From NCBI GenBank assembly GCA_947493175.1, contig CANLQD010000008.1, positions 1 to 64,000 on the forward strand: a DNA stretch of 64,000 nucleotides, given 5' to 3'. Positions 1-8,847 of the stretch are shown piece by piece. A program made the translations under genes and the position numbers. The notes beneath the pieces were generated by a model that saw only the letters and a program-made list of their open reading frames with translations, searched no databases and had not been told where the DNA came from. Each line of letters opens with the position of its first letter. Within the stretch, counting starts at the first letter, position 1. The DNA comes from an uncultured Flavobacteriaceae bacterium. GTDB taxonomy: Bacteria > Bacteroidota > Bacteroidia > Flavobacteriales > Flavobacteriaceae.

Positions 1-330
1 GATGTGGAATGGGTTACCGTAACGCCCGGAAGCGGCTCTACCGAAGTGGTAGACGGCACTACCCTCACGGGGGTAGGGACTGCAACCGATCCTTTCAAAA
101 TTGAACCTTCCCCTACTGCTGGACAGTTTTTGACAACAAATGCTACTGGCGATGTGGAATGGGTTACCGTAACGCCCGGAAGCGGCTCTACCGAAGTGGT
201 AGACGGCACTACCCTCACGGGGGTAGGAACTGCAACCGATCCTTTCAAAATTGAACCTTCCCCTACTGCTGGACAGTTTTTGACGACAAATGCTACTGGC
301 GATGTGGAATGGGTTACCGTAACGCCCGGT
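1..330 (+). repeat. 150-bp near-identical tandem repeat
   Basis: Units start at 1, 151 and 301 (the last partial, about 30 bp). The first two differ at only a few bases, for example gggact/ggaact. The unit is 50 codons, so copy-number change keeps the frame. The array probably continues to the left of the window. Confidence 0.9.
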
Positions 331-2154
331 GGTGGTACTACGGAATTCGCGGATCAAGTGACCATTATAGGCGATGGCCAGGCAGGAAACGTATTCCGGG
401 TTGCCGATGGAGGAATAACCACTGCTCAAATTGCCGATGGCACCATTGAAACAGCTGATATCGCAGATGCAACCATACTGGCGGAGGACCTCGACCAAAT
501 GGGCGCTACGGTTGATCAAGTACTCAAATGGGACGGTACGGGTTGGACTCCAGCTGACGATGCCGACGGTATACCCCAGTTAACGGACGGAACTATTTTA
601 ATAGGGGATGCGACCAACGTGCCTCAAGAACAAGTGGTAAGTGGGGATGCGATCCTGACTAATTTGGGCGTGCTTACCCTGACGGACGACTCGGTCAATG
701 CAACCAACTTAAATCAGGACGTTGTGGGAACGGGTATACTTCAAAATGCTGCGGGTGCCCTTGAAGTAGACCCGACGGCCATCACCGGGGATTCCGATAT
801 ATCCTCTACCGATCTTGTTGTCGGGGGCGCAGCAAATGCACTGCTTGAAAACGTGACATTGGAACTGGCACCGGACGAAGTCAATGCGGCCAACCTAAAC
901 GCTGATGTAGCGGGCAACGGACTCTTACAAAACGCTGCGGGTGCCCTTGAAATCGACCCGACGGCCATCACCGGGGATTCCGATATATCCTCTACCGATC
1001 TTGTTGTCGGGGGCGCGGCCAACGCATTGCTCGGGAACGTTACCCTGGAACTGGCACCGGACGAGGTCGACGCGGCCAACCTAAACGCGGATGTAGCGGG
1101 AAACGGACTCTTACAGAACGCTGCGGGTGCCCTTGAAGTAGACCCGACGGCCATCACGGGGGATTCCGATATATCCTCTACCGATCTCACTGTGGGTGGT
1201 GATACCAATGCCCTGTTGGGATCTGTTACGCTGGAGCTTGCGGCCAATTCTGTTGCCACCACTGAAATCGCCGATGGTCAAGTGCAAACCGTAGATATTG
1301 CCGACGATAATGTTACAGTTGCTAAAATCGATGCAGGAGCCGACGGTCAGGTACTTACCACCAATGGAACCGATGTTGTTTGGGCAGCTACTACTAATAT
1401 CGATTTGGGCAGCAACAACCTTCAGCAAACGGCATCTGATAGAACGTACGATTTAAACGGGGGGAATCTAAGATTCATAAACGGCGGAAATATTGGTATC
1501 GGGGCACTTCCAGGATTACCCCAAAACCAATTAGATGTAAATGGTTCCATCAGATCACGAAGTGGTTTTTCGGCAACTGAGGGAAGTGTGGGCAACCCGG
1601 GTTATGGTTTTTACACAGATGGAGATACCGATACAGGTATGTTCAGAGCAGCAGCTGATCAGTTGGCATTTACCACGGGAGGAACAGAGGCGATGAGAGT
1701 TGTGGCCAATCAAAATGTTGGCATAGGACTTGACACACCTTTGGAAAGACTACATGTTGCAGGCAATATTAGGACAGATGGCAACTTTATTTCGGCAAAC
1801 ACCACCATTGTAGTACCCGATTACGTATTTGAAAAATACTTCGATGGTTACTCCAATTTGAACACATCGTATCAATTTAAAACCTTAAACCAAATAGAAG
1901 ACTTCATAAAAGCAAACAAGCATCTTCCGGGCATACAATCTGCAGGTGACACCAAAACAAAGGGTTTTTGGAATTTAACCGAATCAAACCTCCAAAATCT
2001 GGAAAAAATTGAAGAGCTCTATTTACACACCATCGAACAACAAAAACAAATCGAATATCTCAAATCGAAAAACGTAGACCTTGAAAACGAAATTGATTCG
2101 CTCGAGGCGCGTCTTGCTCGAATCGAGACCTTACTAAGCAAGCACAGAAAATAG
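1..2154 (+). CDS. Fibre-like repetitive surface protein, 5' end outside window
   Basis: The reading frame is open from base 1, so the true start lies upstream and 717 residues are visible. The N-terminal part is a near-perfect 50-residue repeat (VEWVTVTPG...TNATGD). A 62-residue repeat follows at about residues 250-410 (NAAGALEVDPTAITGDSDIS). Then comes a region like bacteroidetal tail-fibre proteins (IGIGALP, GYGFYTDGDTDTGMFR, NVGIGLDTPLERLHVAGN). The end carries a HLPGI motif and a long heptad-rich coiled coil (about residues 660-715). The combination suggests a trimeric, phage-tail-fibre-like extracellular protein. No T9SS sorting domain is present. The next gene starts 6 bases after its stop and does encode one, so the two are probably an operon. 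The ligand or role is unknown. Confidence 0.7.
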   Translation, partial: DVEWVTVTPGSGSTEVVDGTTLTGVGTATDPFKIEPSPTAGQFLTTNATGDVEWVTVTPGSGSTEVVDGTTLTGVGTATDPFKIEPSPTAGQFLTTNATGDVEWVTVTPGGGTTEFADQVTIIGDGQAGNVFRVADGGITTAQIADGTIETADIADATILAEDLDQMGATVDQVLKWDGTGWTPADDADGIPQLTDGTILIGDATNVPQEQVVSGDAILTNLGVLTLTDDSVNATNLNQDVVGTGILQNAAGALEVDPTAITGDSDISSTDLVVGGAANALLENVTLELAPDEVNAANLNADVAGNGLLQNAAGALEIDPTAITGDSDISSTDLVVGGAANALLGNVTLELAPDEVDAANLNADVAGNGLLQNAAGALEVDPTAITGDSDISSTDLTVGGDTNALLGSVTLELAANSVATTEIADGQVQTVDIADDNVTVAKIDAGADGQVLTTNGTDVVWAATTNIDLGSNNLQQTASDRTYDLNGGNLRFINGGNIGIGALPGLPQNQLDVNGSIRSRSGFSATEGSVGNPGYGFYTDGDTDTGMFRAAADQLAFTTGGTEAMRVVANQNVGIGLDTPLERLHVAGNIRTDGNFISANTTIVVPDYVFEKYFDGYSNLNTSYQFKTLNQIEDFIKANKHLPGIQSAGDTKTKGFWNLTESNLQNLEKIEELYLHTIEQQKQIEYLKSKNVDLENEIDSLEARLARIETLLSKHRK
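739..1240 (+). repeat. 186-bp tandem repeat inside fibre gene
   Basis: The motif GCGGGTGCCCTTGAA starts at 751, 937 and 1123, an exact 186-bp period (62 codons). Copies are highly similar at DNA level, and the last one diverges after about 1200. Confidence 0.85.
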
Positions 2155-2160
2155 GACATT

Positions 2161-3330
2161 ATGAAAATGGCAAAATATTCCGTAAACATCTTAGGGTTTG
2201 TTTTATTTCTATCAATTTCAATCCACGGCCAAACCGCCCTGCACAACGCAGGCAATCTCCGTATTCATGAAAACGGTCAAATGGGCTTTCATACCGATCT
2301 GATCAACAATGGTATTTTTGATGAGAATCTGGGCTTGGCAGGTTTTTATAGTGAAAACACCCTTGATATCACCGGAGCCGTACCTGCCACTTTAAATGAT
2401 GTAGAATTTGTGACTTCCATCGCCACGGTACTTCGTACTTCGCTAAACATTTCGAATAATGCCAACTTTATTACGGGAAATGTACTTACCCCCAGGGAAG
2501 AACCGGATGTGACTCTTAATTTTCTGGAAAATGGGTTTTATAATGGCGAAGGCGACATGAACAAAGTCGATGGCTATGCCAGTTTCACACAGCAGCAAAA
2601 CATCGCTTTTCCGGTAGGCGATTTTGAACAGTTACGCCCCTTGCTTTTGGAATCACAGAGTATCAACCCCTTTGCAAAATGTGCCTATTTTTCTGAGGAC
2701 CCCAACAACCCGACTACATTTGATACCGGTTTTGATACTGAAAACAAAACCCCGGGGCTAGGGGCCATTAGCACAAGAGAATTCTGGCGTTTGGAAGGTA
2801 ACGTTCCCTCGACCATACAAATTAGTTGGAATGCCCAAAGCGATATCGCGGCCCTTACCGATGATATTACCACTATTGTTCCTGTCGGATGGAGCAAAAC
2901 CGCAAATCAATGGGTATCGTTAGGAAACGCTGGTGGTATGGGAGACCTGACCGAAGGTTTTACCACATCTATTTCATTTATCCCCGATGAATATGAAATC
3001 ATCACATTTGGTGGGGCCGGAGAGCCACTCGAGTTCCTAGATTTGGGAAATTACCTGGTGACCCCCAATGGTGACGGCCGCAATGATGTACTCGAGATTC
3101 CAGAGCTGGAACAATCGCCGAACAATACCGTGCGAATTTTTGACCGCTTTGGATTAAAAGTATTCGAAAAGGACAATTATACGAATGAATTCGATGGCTT
3201 TGCGACTACAGGCAGTTTCGTAATCAACAAAGAGGAAGGACTCCCCTCCGGGGTCTATTTTTACATCGCTACCTTACATGACCTCAATCTAGAATTTCAA
3301 GGGTTTCTATACCTCTCGGCTAGAAGGTAG
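2161..3330 (+). CDS. T9SS-secreted protein with gliding-motility-type C-terminal domain
   Basis: 389 residues with a signal peptide ending near SIHGQ. The body has no domain I recognise. The last 90 or so residues (NYLVTPNGDGRNDV, then NNTVRIFDRFGLKVFEKDNY and LPSGVYFYI) match the gliding-motility-associated (CHU_C, type B) sorting domain, which directs export through the type IX system. The start lies 6 bp after the stop of the fibre-like gene. A clear paralogue lies at 6534-7694 (shared GFHT.LIN.G.FDENLGL.GFY and EDPNNP/ENPNNP segments), also directly after a repetitive fibre gene. The constant pairing suggests this protein anchors, exports or caps its fibre partner, which is inference. Confidence 0.8.
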   Translation: MKMAKYSVNILGFVLFLSISIHGQTALHNAGNLRIHENGQMGFHTDLINNGIFDENLGLAGFYSENTLDITGAVPATLNDVEFVTSIATVLRTSLNISNNANFITGNVLTPREEPDVTLNFLENGFYNGEGDMNKVDGYASFTQQQNIAFPVGDFEQLRPLLLESQSINPFAKCAYFSEDPNNPTTFDTGFDTENKTPGLGAISTREFWRLEGNVPSTIQISWNAQSDIAALTDDITTIVPVGWSKTANQWVSLGNAGGMGDLTEGFTTSISFIPDEYEIITFGGAGEPLEFLDLGNYLVTPNGDGRNDVLEIPELEQSPNNTVRIFDRFGLKVFEKDNYTNEFDGFATTGSFVINKEEGLPSGVYFYIATLHDLNLEFQGFLYLSARR

Positions 3331-3462
3331 CGCATAAAGACTTTAGATCGACAAAACGATACCAAAACCTTTAAATCCTACATTTTACGATACAAAAATT
3401 ACTGTTTTATAAACTTTTTTAACACATATATACATACTTTTCTTACAGTTTCACAACAAAAA

Positions 3463-3494
3463 TTGGTTTATCCTTTGGGTTATAGGTAGTATTG
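3463..3494 (+). promoter_or_regulatory. Possible promoter of second fibre gene
   Basis: TTG at 3463-3465 and TAGTATTG at 3487-3494 (one mismatch to TAnnTTTG) are 21 bp apart, within a 193-bp AT-rich gap before 3523. Weak match. Confidence 0.3.
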
Positions 3495-3522
3495 CCTTCA
3501 TTAAATCCCAAATCCCCCGGAA

Positions 3523-6500
3523 ATGAAACTAGTTATCACTTACCTATTGCTGCTGTGCGGTCTCCTCACTTACGGACAGGTCAAAATAGGGAACGATGTA
3601 AGTACTATTGACCCTTATTCTATTTTAGAACTTGAAAGCAGTTCAAAAGCCCTGGTACTTACTAGGGTTTCTAATGTTGAAATGGGTGCAATGGCCCCTT
3701 TGAACGGGGCTTTGGTTTACAATACAGATACGAACTGCATTCATTATTACAACGGTATCTCTTGGTTGAATCTGTGCAATACCAGCACTGACGGAAGTGA
3801 GCTTACCGACAATCGCAACGGCACCTTTACGTTTACCGATAGCCAAGGTATGGCCACCACCTTCTTTGGAGGCCCGGAGACAGTAACCCGTTTGACGGAT
3901 AATTTGGATAATACGTATACGTACACGAACGAAGAGGGTATTGAAACGCTTTTGACGTTTAACAACACCGATACTCAAACCCTAAATACCAATGGAAATC
4001 CAGGGAATATAGCCATTGAAAATGGCAACAGTATTGACTTGAACGTAAATGATGCAGATGCCAGTGCCCAAAACGAACTGCAAAGCTTACAATTTAACAA
4101 CCAAACAATTTCCCTAAGCCAAGATCCAGGTAATATCCTTATCGACCTTCGTACGTATGATTCGAACGAAATGGATGATTTCAGCGGAAGTTTTACCAAT
4201 CTGACCAATGTACCTGTCAATTTGGACACCGACAGTACGGACGACTTCGATGGGGAATGGACCAGCTTGAACAACATCCCCGCAAACCTGGATACCGACA
4301 GTGCCGATGACTTCTCCGGGGCCTTTGCGGACCTAACCGGGGTACCCGCCAACCTGGATACCGATAGTACCGATGACTTCTCCGGGGCGTTTGCGGACCT
4401 CACCGGGGTACCCGCAAATCTCGACACGGATTCGACGGATGATTTTGATGGGGAATGGACCAGTTTAAAGGGAGTTCCTCTAGGATTTACCGATAACTTG
4501 GATAATGTAGAGGATGCAGATGCAGACCCTAATAACGAGTACAATACGGCCTTTCAAGTGGTAGGTACTAACTTGCGCATTACCGATAACGGTGGATTCT
4601 TACAGGTACCATTAACTTCGCTTGGATCTGACAACCAAAACCTAAGCCATACGGTATTGGTTCCCAACAGGCAGGTACGTATTGAAATAAACCATGGAAA
4701 CAACACGACCATAAGTATTGAAGACGCAGATGCAGATGCATCTAACGAATTGCAGGAGTTGCAGTTTACCAGTGGTATTATCAGCCTTACGAATGATCCA
4801 GTGTCAACCGCAATTGATCTTAGCGGATATGACGCCGACGCCTCGGATGATTTTAGTGGAAGTTTTACTGACTTGACCGAGGTACCCACCAATCTAGATA
4901 CGGACAGCACAGACGACTTCTCGGGTGCCTTTGAAGACCTTACCGGGATACCCACCAACCTTGATTTGGATGCATCAGATGATTTTGACGGGGAATGGAC
5001 CAGCTTGAACAACATCCCCGCAAACCTGGATACGGACAGTACGGACGACTTCTCAGGGGCCTTTGCGGACCTCATCGGGGTACCCGCCAACCTTGACACG
5101 GATTCGACGGATGATTTCAGCGGAAGCTTTACGGACTTGACCAACGTGCCGGTCAATCTGGATACGGACAGCACGGACGACTTCTCCGGGGCCTTTGCGG
5201 ACCTAACCGGGGTACCCGCCAACCTGGATACGGACGCAACCGACGACTTCGATGGGGAATGGGCCAGCTTGAACAACATCCCCGCAAACCTGGATACCGA
5301 TAGCACGGACGATTTCAGCGGTAGCTTTACGGACCTGACCGACGTACCCGCCAACCTGGATACGGATTCGACGGATGATTTTAGCGGAAGCTTTACCGAC
5401 CTGACCAATGTACCTGTCAATTTGGACACCGACAGTACGGACGACTTCGATGGGGAATGGACCAGCTTGAACAACATCCCCACAAACCTGGATACCGATA
5501 GCACGGACGATTTCAGCGGAAGTTTTACAGACCTGACCGACATGCCTGCAAATCTGGACACCGATAGTACCGATGACTTCTCCGGGGCGTTTGCAGATCT
5601 TAGCGGGGTACCCGCAAATCTCGACACGGATTCGACGGATGATTTCAGCGGTAGCTTCACGGATCTAACCGACGTGCCCGCTAATCTGGATACCGATAGT
5701 ACGGACGACTTCTCCGGTGCCTTTGCGGACCTTACCGGGGTACCGGCAAATCTTGACGTGGATTCGACGGATGATTTCAGCGGAAGCTTTACCGACCTGA
5801 CCAATGTACCTGTCAATTTGGATACGGACAGCACGGACGACTTCGATGGGGAATGGACCAGCTTGAACAACATCCCCACAAACCTGGATACCGATAGCAC
5901 GGACGATTTCAGCGGTAGCTTTACCGACCTGACCAACGTACCCGCAAATCTGGATACCGATAGTACCGACGACTTCTCCGGGGCCTTTGCGGACCTCACC
6001 GGGGTACCGGCAAACCTTGACACGGATTCGACGGATGATTTTAGCGGAAGCTTTACCGACCTGACCAATGTACCTGTCAATTTGGACACCGACATTACGG
6101 ACGATTTCAGTGGAAGTTTTTCGGACTTGACCGACGTACCTGCCAATCTGGATACGGACAACACCAACGAAATTCAAACATTGTCCATTAGCGGCAATCA
6201 ACTATCAATTTCCGGAAGCGGAGGAAATTCTGTAACACTTCCCGCGAGTAGCGGTAGCACCAACTCCACGGCAATTTTTAGAACCACTACCGACTTAACC
6301 TTAAATGACAGTCATCATACCATTATCCTTGGTGGAGACCATACGATTACCCTACCTTCGGCTTCGGCAAATACCGGAAGAATCTACATAATTAAAAATA
6401 TGGACAATCAAGATACCGACATAAGCGATTATATTGATGAAAAAGGCTCGGTTAAAGATGAAGTAAAGAAAGAAAACATCCTGTGGCTACAAAGTGACGG

Positions 6501-6528
6501 TACTGATTGGCACAAAATCGTCAAATAA
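3523..6528 (+). CDS. Giant repetitive fibre-like surface protein (1001 aa)
   Basis: It has a signal peptide (MKLVITYLLLLCGLLTYGQ). The N-terminal head (SILELESSSKALVLTRVS, then NGALVYNTDTNCIHYYNG) is typical of bacteroidetal tail-fibre-like proteins. About 25 copies of a 22-residue unit follow, in two blocks (roughly residues 210-320 and 437-880), separated by a non-repetitive spacer (about residues 325-435). The units resemble the D-F-x-G-x-x-x-x-L-x-x-x-P repeats of phage tail fibres. The C-terminus (GRIYIIKN, then ILWLQSDGTDWHKIVK) is also a fibre-type end domain. No T9SS sorting domain is seen. The next gene, a sorting-domain protein, starts 5 bp downstream. The protein is very acidic because of its many Asp residues, which suggests calcium binding or extension at the surface (inference). 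Confidence 0.75.
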   Translation: MKLVITYLLLLCGLLTYGQVKIGNDVSTIDPYSILELESSSKALVLTRVSNVEMGAMAPLNGALVYNTDTNCIHYYNGISWLNLCNTSTDGSELTDNRNGTFTFTDSQGMATTFFGGPETVTRLTDNLDNTYTYTNEEGIETLLTFNNTDTQTLNTNGNPGNIAIENGNSIDLNVNDADASAQNELQSLQFNNQTISLSQDPGNILIDLRTYDSNEMDDFSGSFTNLTNVPVNLDTDSTDDFDGEWTSLNNIPANLDTDSADDFSGAFADLTGVPANLDTDSTDDFSGAFADLTGVPANLDTDSTDDFDGEWTSLKGVPLGFTDNLDNVEDADADPNNEYNTAFQVVGTNLRITDNGGFLQVPLTSLGSDNQNLSHTVLVPNRQVRIEINHGNNTTISIEDADADASNELQELQFTSGIISLTNDPVSTAIDLSGYDADASDDFSGSFTDLTEVPTNLDTDSTDDFSGAFEDLTGIPTNLDLDASDDFDGEWTSLNNIPANLDTDSTDDFSGAFADLIGVPANLDTDSTDDFSGSFTDLTNVPVNLDTDSTDDFSGAFADLTGVPANLDTDATDDFDGEWASLNNIPANLDTDSTDDFSGSFTDLTDVPANLDTDSTDDFSGSFTDLTNVPVNLDTDSTDDFDGEWTSLNNIPTNLDTDSTDDFSGSFTDLTDMPANLDTDSTDDFSGAFADLSGVPANLDTDSTDDFSGSFTDLTDVPANLDTDSTDDFSGAFADLTGVPANLDVDSTDDFSGSFTDLTNVPVNLDTDSTDDFDGEWTSLNNIPTNLDTDSTDDFSGSFTDLTNVPANLDTDSTDDFSGAFADLTGVPANLDTDSTDDFSGSFTDLTNVPVNLDTDITDDFSGSFSDLTDVPANLDTDNTNEIQTLSISGNQLSISGSGGNSVTLPASSGSTNSTAIFRTTTDLTLNDSHHTIILGGDHTITLPSASANTGRIYIIKNMDNQDTDISDYIDEKGSVKDEVKKENILWLQSDGTDWHKIVK
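4152..4480 (+). repeat. 66-bp repeat array, block 1 (5 units)
   Basis: Five tandem 22-codon units of the NLDTDSTDDF-type, two of them of the DGEWTSL subtype. The array starts with a YDSNEMDDF unit and ends at GVPLGF. Confidence 0.85.
4831..6160 (+). repeat. 66-bp repeat array, block 2 (20 units)
   Basis: Twenty tandem 22-codon units. Three subtypes alternate irregularly: SGAFADLTGVPA, SGSFTDLTNVPV and DGEWTSLNNIPA. Synonymous positions vary between copies, so this is an evolving array and not a fresh single expansion. Confidence 0.88.
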
Positions 6529-6533
6529 TTGAT

Positions 6534-7694
6534 ATGAAAGCTCAACTGAAGTTCCAAATAGTCTTGGTTTTTGAAATTGCCTTTCTATCATTCACAAGGG
6601 TGAATGCGCAGAATACATTTCACAACACAGGTAACCTAAAAGTGTTCCCCGAAGCGGAAATAGGATTCCATACAAACCTGATAAACGACGGTTCATTCGA
6701 CGAAAACTTGGGCTTGGTAGGATTCTATAATGGGACTTCCCTTCAAATTTCAGGCGCCCTCAGCCCTGTATTTCACGATTTGGAAATAGCGGTCGAAAAT
6801 GATGTTTTTATAGAAACCTCCATTGCTATTTCCAACTCATTAAACCTCATCTATGGGAATTTAACTGGGTCGAGAGACCGTGAGGATGTACATGTCAAAC
6901 TCTTGGAAAATGCCTTTTATAACGGTGAAATGGATAATGCAAAGGTAGATGGACCCGTTGCAATAGAAGGCAAACAGGCATTCACTTTTCCAATCGGTTA
7001 TGAGGATATTCTAAGGCCATTGGGTATTCGTTTCATAAATGAACCCTCCTTTGCGAAATGCGAATATTTTTTAGAAAATCCCAACAATCCAAAAAGTTTT
7101 GAGAATGGTTTTAATACTTCCAATAAGGATATGACATTGACCAAAATAACCGAGAAAGAATTTTGGGACTTCAAGACAACCGGATTGGGACAAATAAAGC
7201 TGACATGGAGCCCGCGAAGTACCTTGTCCAACTTTGTGTCGAACCTTGAAAATATTACGGTTGTTGGTTGGAACACCGACAAGCAACAATGGGATAATCT
7301 GGGAAATACTTCTTTTGAAGGCGGCTGGACAAAAGGGTCGGTAACCTCCGATGTGCTCGATACCGCTATGTACGAGATATACACCCTAGGAGGTACTTTT
7401 GGTTCGCAAGCAAATGCACCAGAAAATTACCTGCTAACTCCGAACGGGGATGGTGCCAACGACTATTTGCTTTTAGATAGTACAGAACGATCTCCCAACA
7501 ATGAGATAAAAATTTTTAATAGATACGGTATCCTCGTTTTTGAAAAAACAGATTATAAAGATGAGTTTCAAGGCTTATCAAATAAAAAAGTGGTAGGAAA
7601 AGGAGAAAAACTACCAAGCGGAATCTACTACTACATTATTAAACTAAAAGATCTTGGCACCGACCACCAAGGCTTCTTTTATTTGGCCAATTAA
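6534..7694 (+). CDS. T9SS-secreted protein, paralogue of 2161-3330
   Basis: 386 residues from the ATG at 6534, 5 bp after the fibre gene stop. A TTG at 6507 would extend the frame but overlaps the upstream gene and spoils the signal peptide. The signal peptide is MKAQLKFQIVLVFEIAFLSF...NAQ. The body aligns along its length with the 2161-3330 product (HNTGNLKVFPEAEIGFHTNL, KVDG, RPLGI, FAKCEYFLENPNNP). The C-terminal 90 residues (NYLLTPNGDGANDY, NNEIKIFNRYGILVFEK, LPSGIYYYIIKL) form a CHU_C type B sorting domain. It is probably co-transcribed with and functionally tied to the repetitive fibre upstream. Confidence 0.8.
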   Translation: MKAQLKFQIVLVFEIAFLSFTRVNAQNTFHNTGNLKVFPEAEIGFHTNLINDGSFDENLGLVGFYNGTSLQISGALSPVFHDLEIAVENDVFIETSIAISNSLNLIYGNLTGSRDREDVHVKLLENAFYNGEMDNAKVDGPVAIEGKQAFTFPIGYEDILRPLGIRFINEPSFAKCEYFLENPNNPKSFENGFNTSNKDMTLTKITEKEFWDFKTTGLGQIKLTWSPRSTLSNFVSNLENITVVGWNTDKQQWDNLGNTSFEGGWTKGSVTSDVLDTAMYEIYTLGGTFGSQANAPENYLLTPNGDGANDYLLLDSTERSPNNEIKIFNRYGILVFEKTDYKDEFQGLSNKKVVGKGEKLPSGIYYYIIKLKDLGTDHQGFFYLAN

Positions 7695-7947
7695 ACCCCG
7701 GTTACATGAAAGTACCTTTTTATAACGCTATGTGGGGCGGCCATCTGCCACATTCTTCATCTACATCCAAGCTCTCACTGGCAAACACTCCCGATTTGAA
7801 GGCCGATGTGCAAATCACTTTCTATCTTTAAGTGTTCGTACCGGACTTAAAACTTTAGCTAGATAAAAGATGAATTTCATATTTGGCAACATTTTTGCCA
7901 TATTTGGGTTATATATCTAATCAAAGTACGCAAACTAAACCTACGAT

Positions 7948-8682
7948 ATGCAAAGAAGATCGTTCTTACTAAAGGCAGGAGTTGCCGGTGTAGCACTTAC
8001 CGTGCTACCACAAATGGCATTTTCACAAGAAACTGAATATTCTATCCTGGAATTAATGGGGAAAGAGGATATTGAGTTGTTTGGTAAGGGTATCAATCTA
8101 CGAGCAGCGGCCCATGATGCTTTTGTAGAAATGAAAAAAGCAGCCTATGCAGATGGCATTGATATCAAAGTCGTATCGAGCTATCGTAATTTTGCACGTC
8201 AGGCAAATATCTGGGAACGAAAGTTTATACGCTTTACCGACGATGACGGTATGGAACCTTTGGCAGCGATTGATAAAATCATTGAATACTCGACCATCCC
8301 CGGTACTAGCAGACATCACTGGGGTACCGATATTGATATCGTAGACGGAAACAAAAAAGTAACCGGAGACGTATTGGTACCTTCAAAATTCGGCACGGGC
8401 GGCCCCTATGAAGACTTTAAGAAATGGATGGACGAACATTCCAAAAAGTTCGATTTCCATCTTGTGTATACCGACGATGCAAAAAGAAAGGGTTTTAAGT
8501 ACGAGCCATGGCATTATAGCTTTGCCCCTTTATCAGTACCTATGTTGACCCAGTTTAGAAGAAAAAACATTCTCTTGTTGCTAGAGAAAGAGGATTTTTT
8601 AGGTAGTGAACATTTCACCAATGGGTTCCTCACCAACTACATTCGAGATAATATTTTGGATATCAATCCAGAACTTTTGTAA
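7948..8682 (+). CDS. M15-family D-alanyl-D-alanine carboxypeptidase
   Basis: 244 residues. The N-terminus QRRSFLLKAG (residues 2-11) followed by a hydrophobic stretch is a Tat-type signal. Family motifs are SSYR (77-80), SRHHWGTDID (121-130, with H123 and D130 as expected zinc ligands) and EPWH (186-189, with E186 catalytic and H189 a ligand). These identify a VanY/DdcB-type zinc peptidase that trims the terminal D-Ala of peptidoglycan stem peptides in the periplasm. Length and motif spacing are normal for the family. It stands alone: the gaps on both sides exceed 150 bp. Confidence 0.88.
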   Translation: MQRRSFLLKAGVAGVALTVLPQMAFSQETEYSILELMGKEDIELFGKGINLRAAAHDAFVEMKKAAYADGIDIKVVSSYRNFARQANIWERKFIRFTDDDGMEPLAAIDKIIEYSTIPGTSRHHWGTDIDIVDGNKKVTGDVLVPSKFGTGGPYEDFKKWMDEHSKKFDFHLVYTDDAKRKGFKYEPWHYSFAPLSVPMLTQFRRKNILLLLEKEDFLGSEHFTNGFLTNYIRDNILDINPELL

Positions 8683-8777
8683 GTCTTTTGTATCTTAACC
8701 AGCCTATGAGCATCCTAAGTGAGTAGCTTAGGGATAAGCCCAAAAAGATATTTAAGGAAAAAAGTTTGTTTTCGATG

Positions 8778-8847
8778 CCTTCGTCCGCCGAAATGGCCAC
8801 ATGAAAGCAGGCAAGCCTTGTAACAATTAAATCTTGATTATCGGGTA
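8778..8847 (+). repeat. Dispersed upstream repeat, copy 1
   Basis: Related to copies at 26177-26262 and 53710-53807. Shared parts are CTTCG.CCGCC..AATGGC, GGCAAGCCT and ATTAAATCTTGATTATCGGGTAA. The near-palindrome CTTGATTATCGGG (8833-8845) abuts the ATG of the following gene. Confidence 0.65.

Noticed and set aside
741..1428. Minus-strand frames within the first fibre gene
   Set aside because: Antisense shadows of the 186-bp repeat, with no independent support.
3975..6201. Long minus-strand open frames opposite the repetitive fibre gene
   Set aside because: They are the antisense shadow of the 66-bp repeat array: low-complexity, no start signal or domain, and the plus frame has a signal peptide and fibre domains.
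1..7694. Prophage tail region
   Set aside because: The fibre-like proteins have signal peptides and T9SS partners, and no capsid, terminase, tail-tube or lysis genes are nearby.
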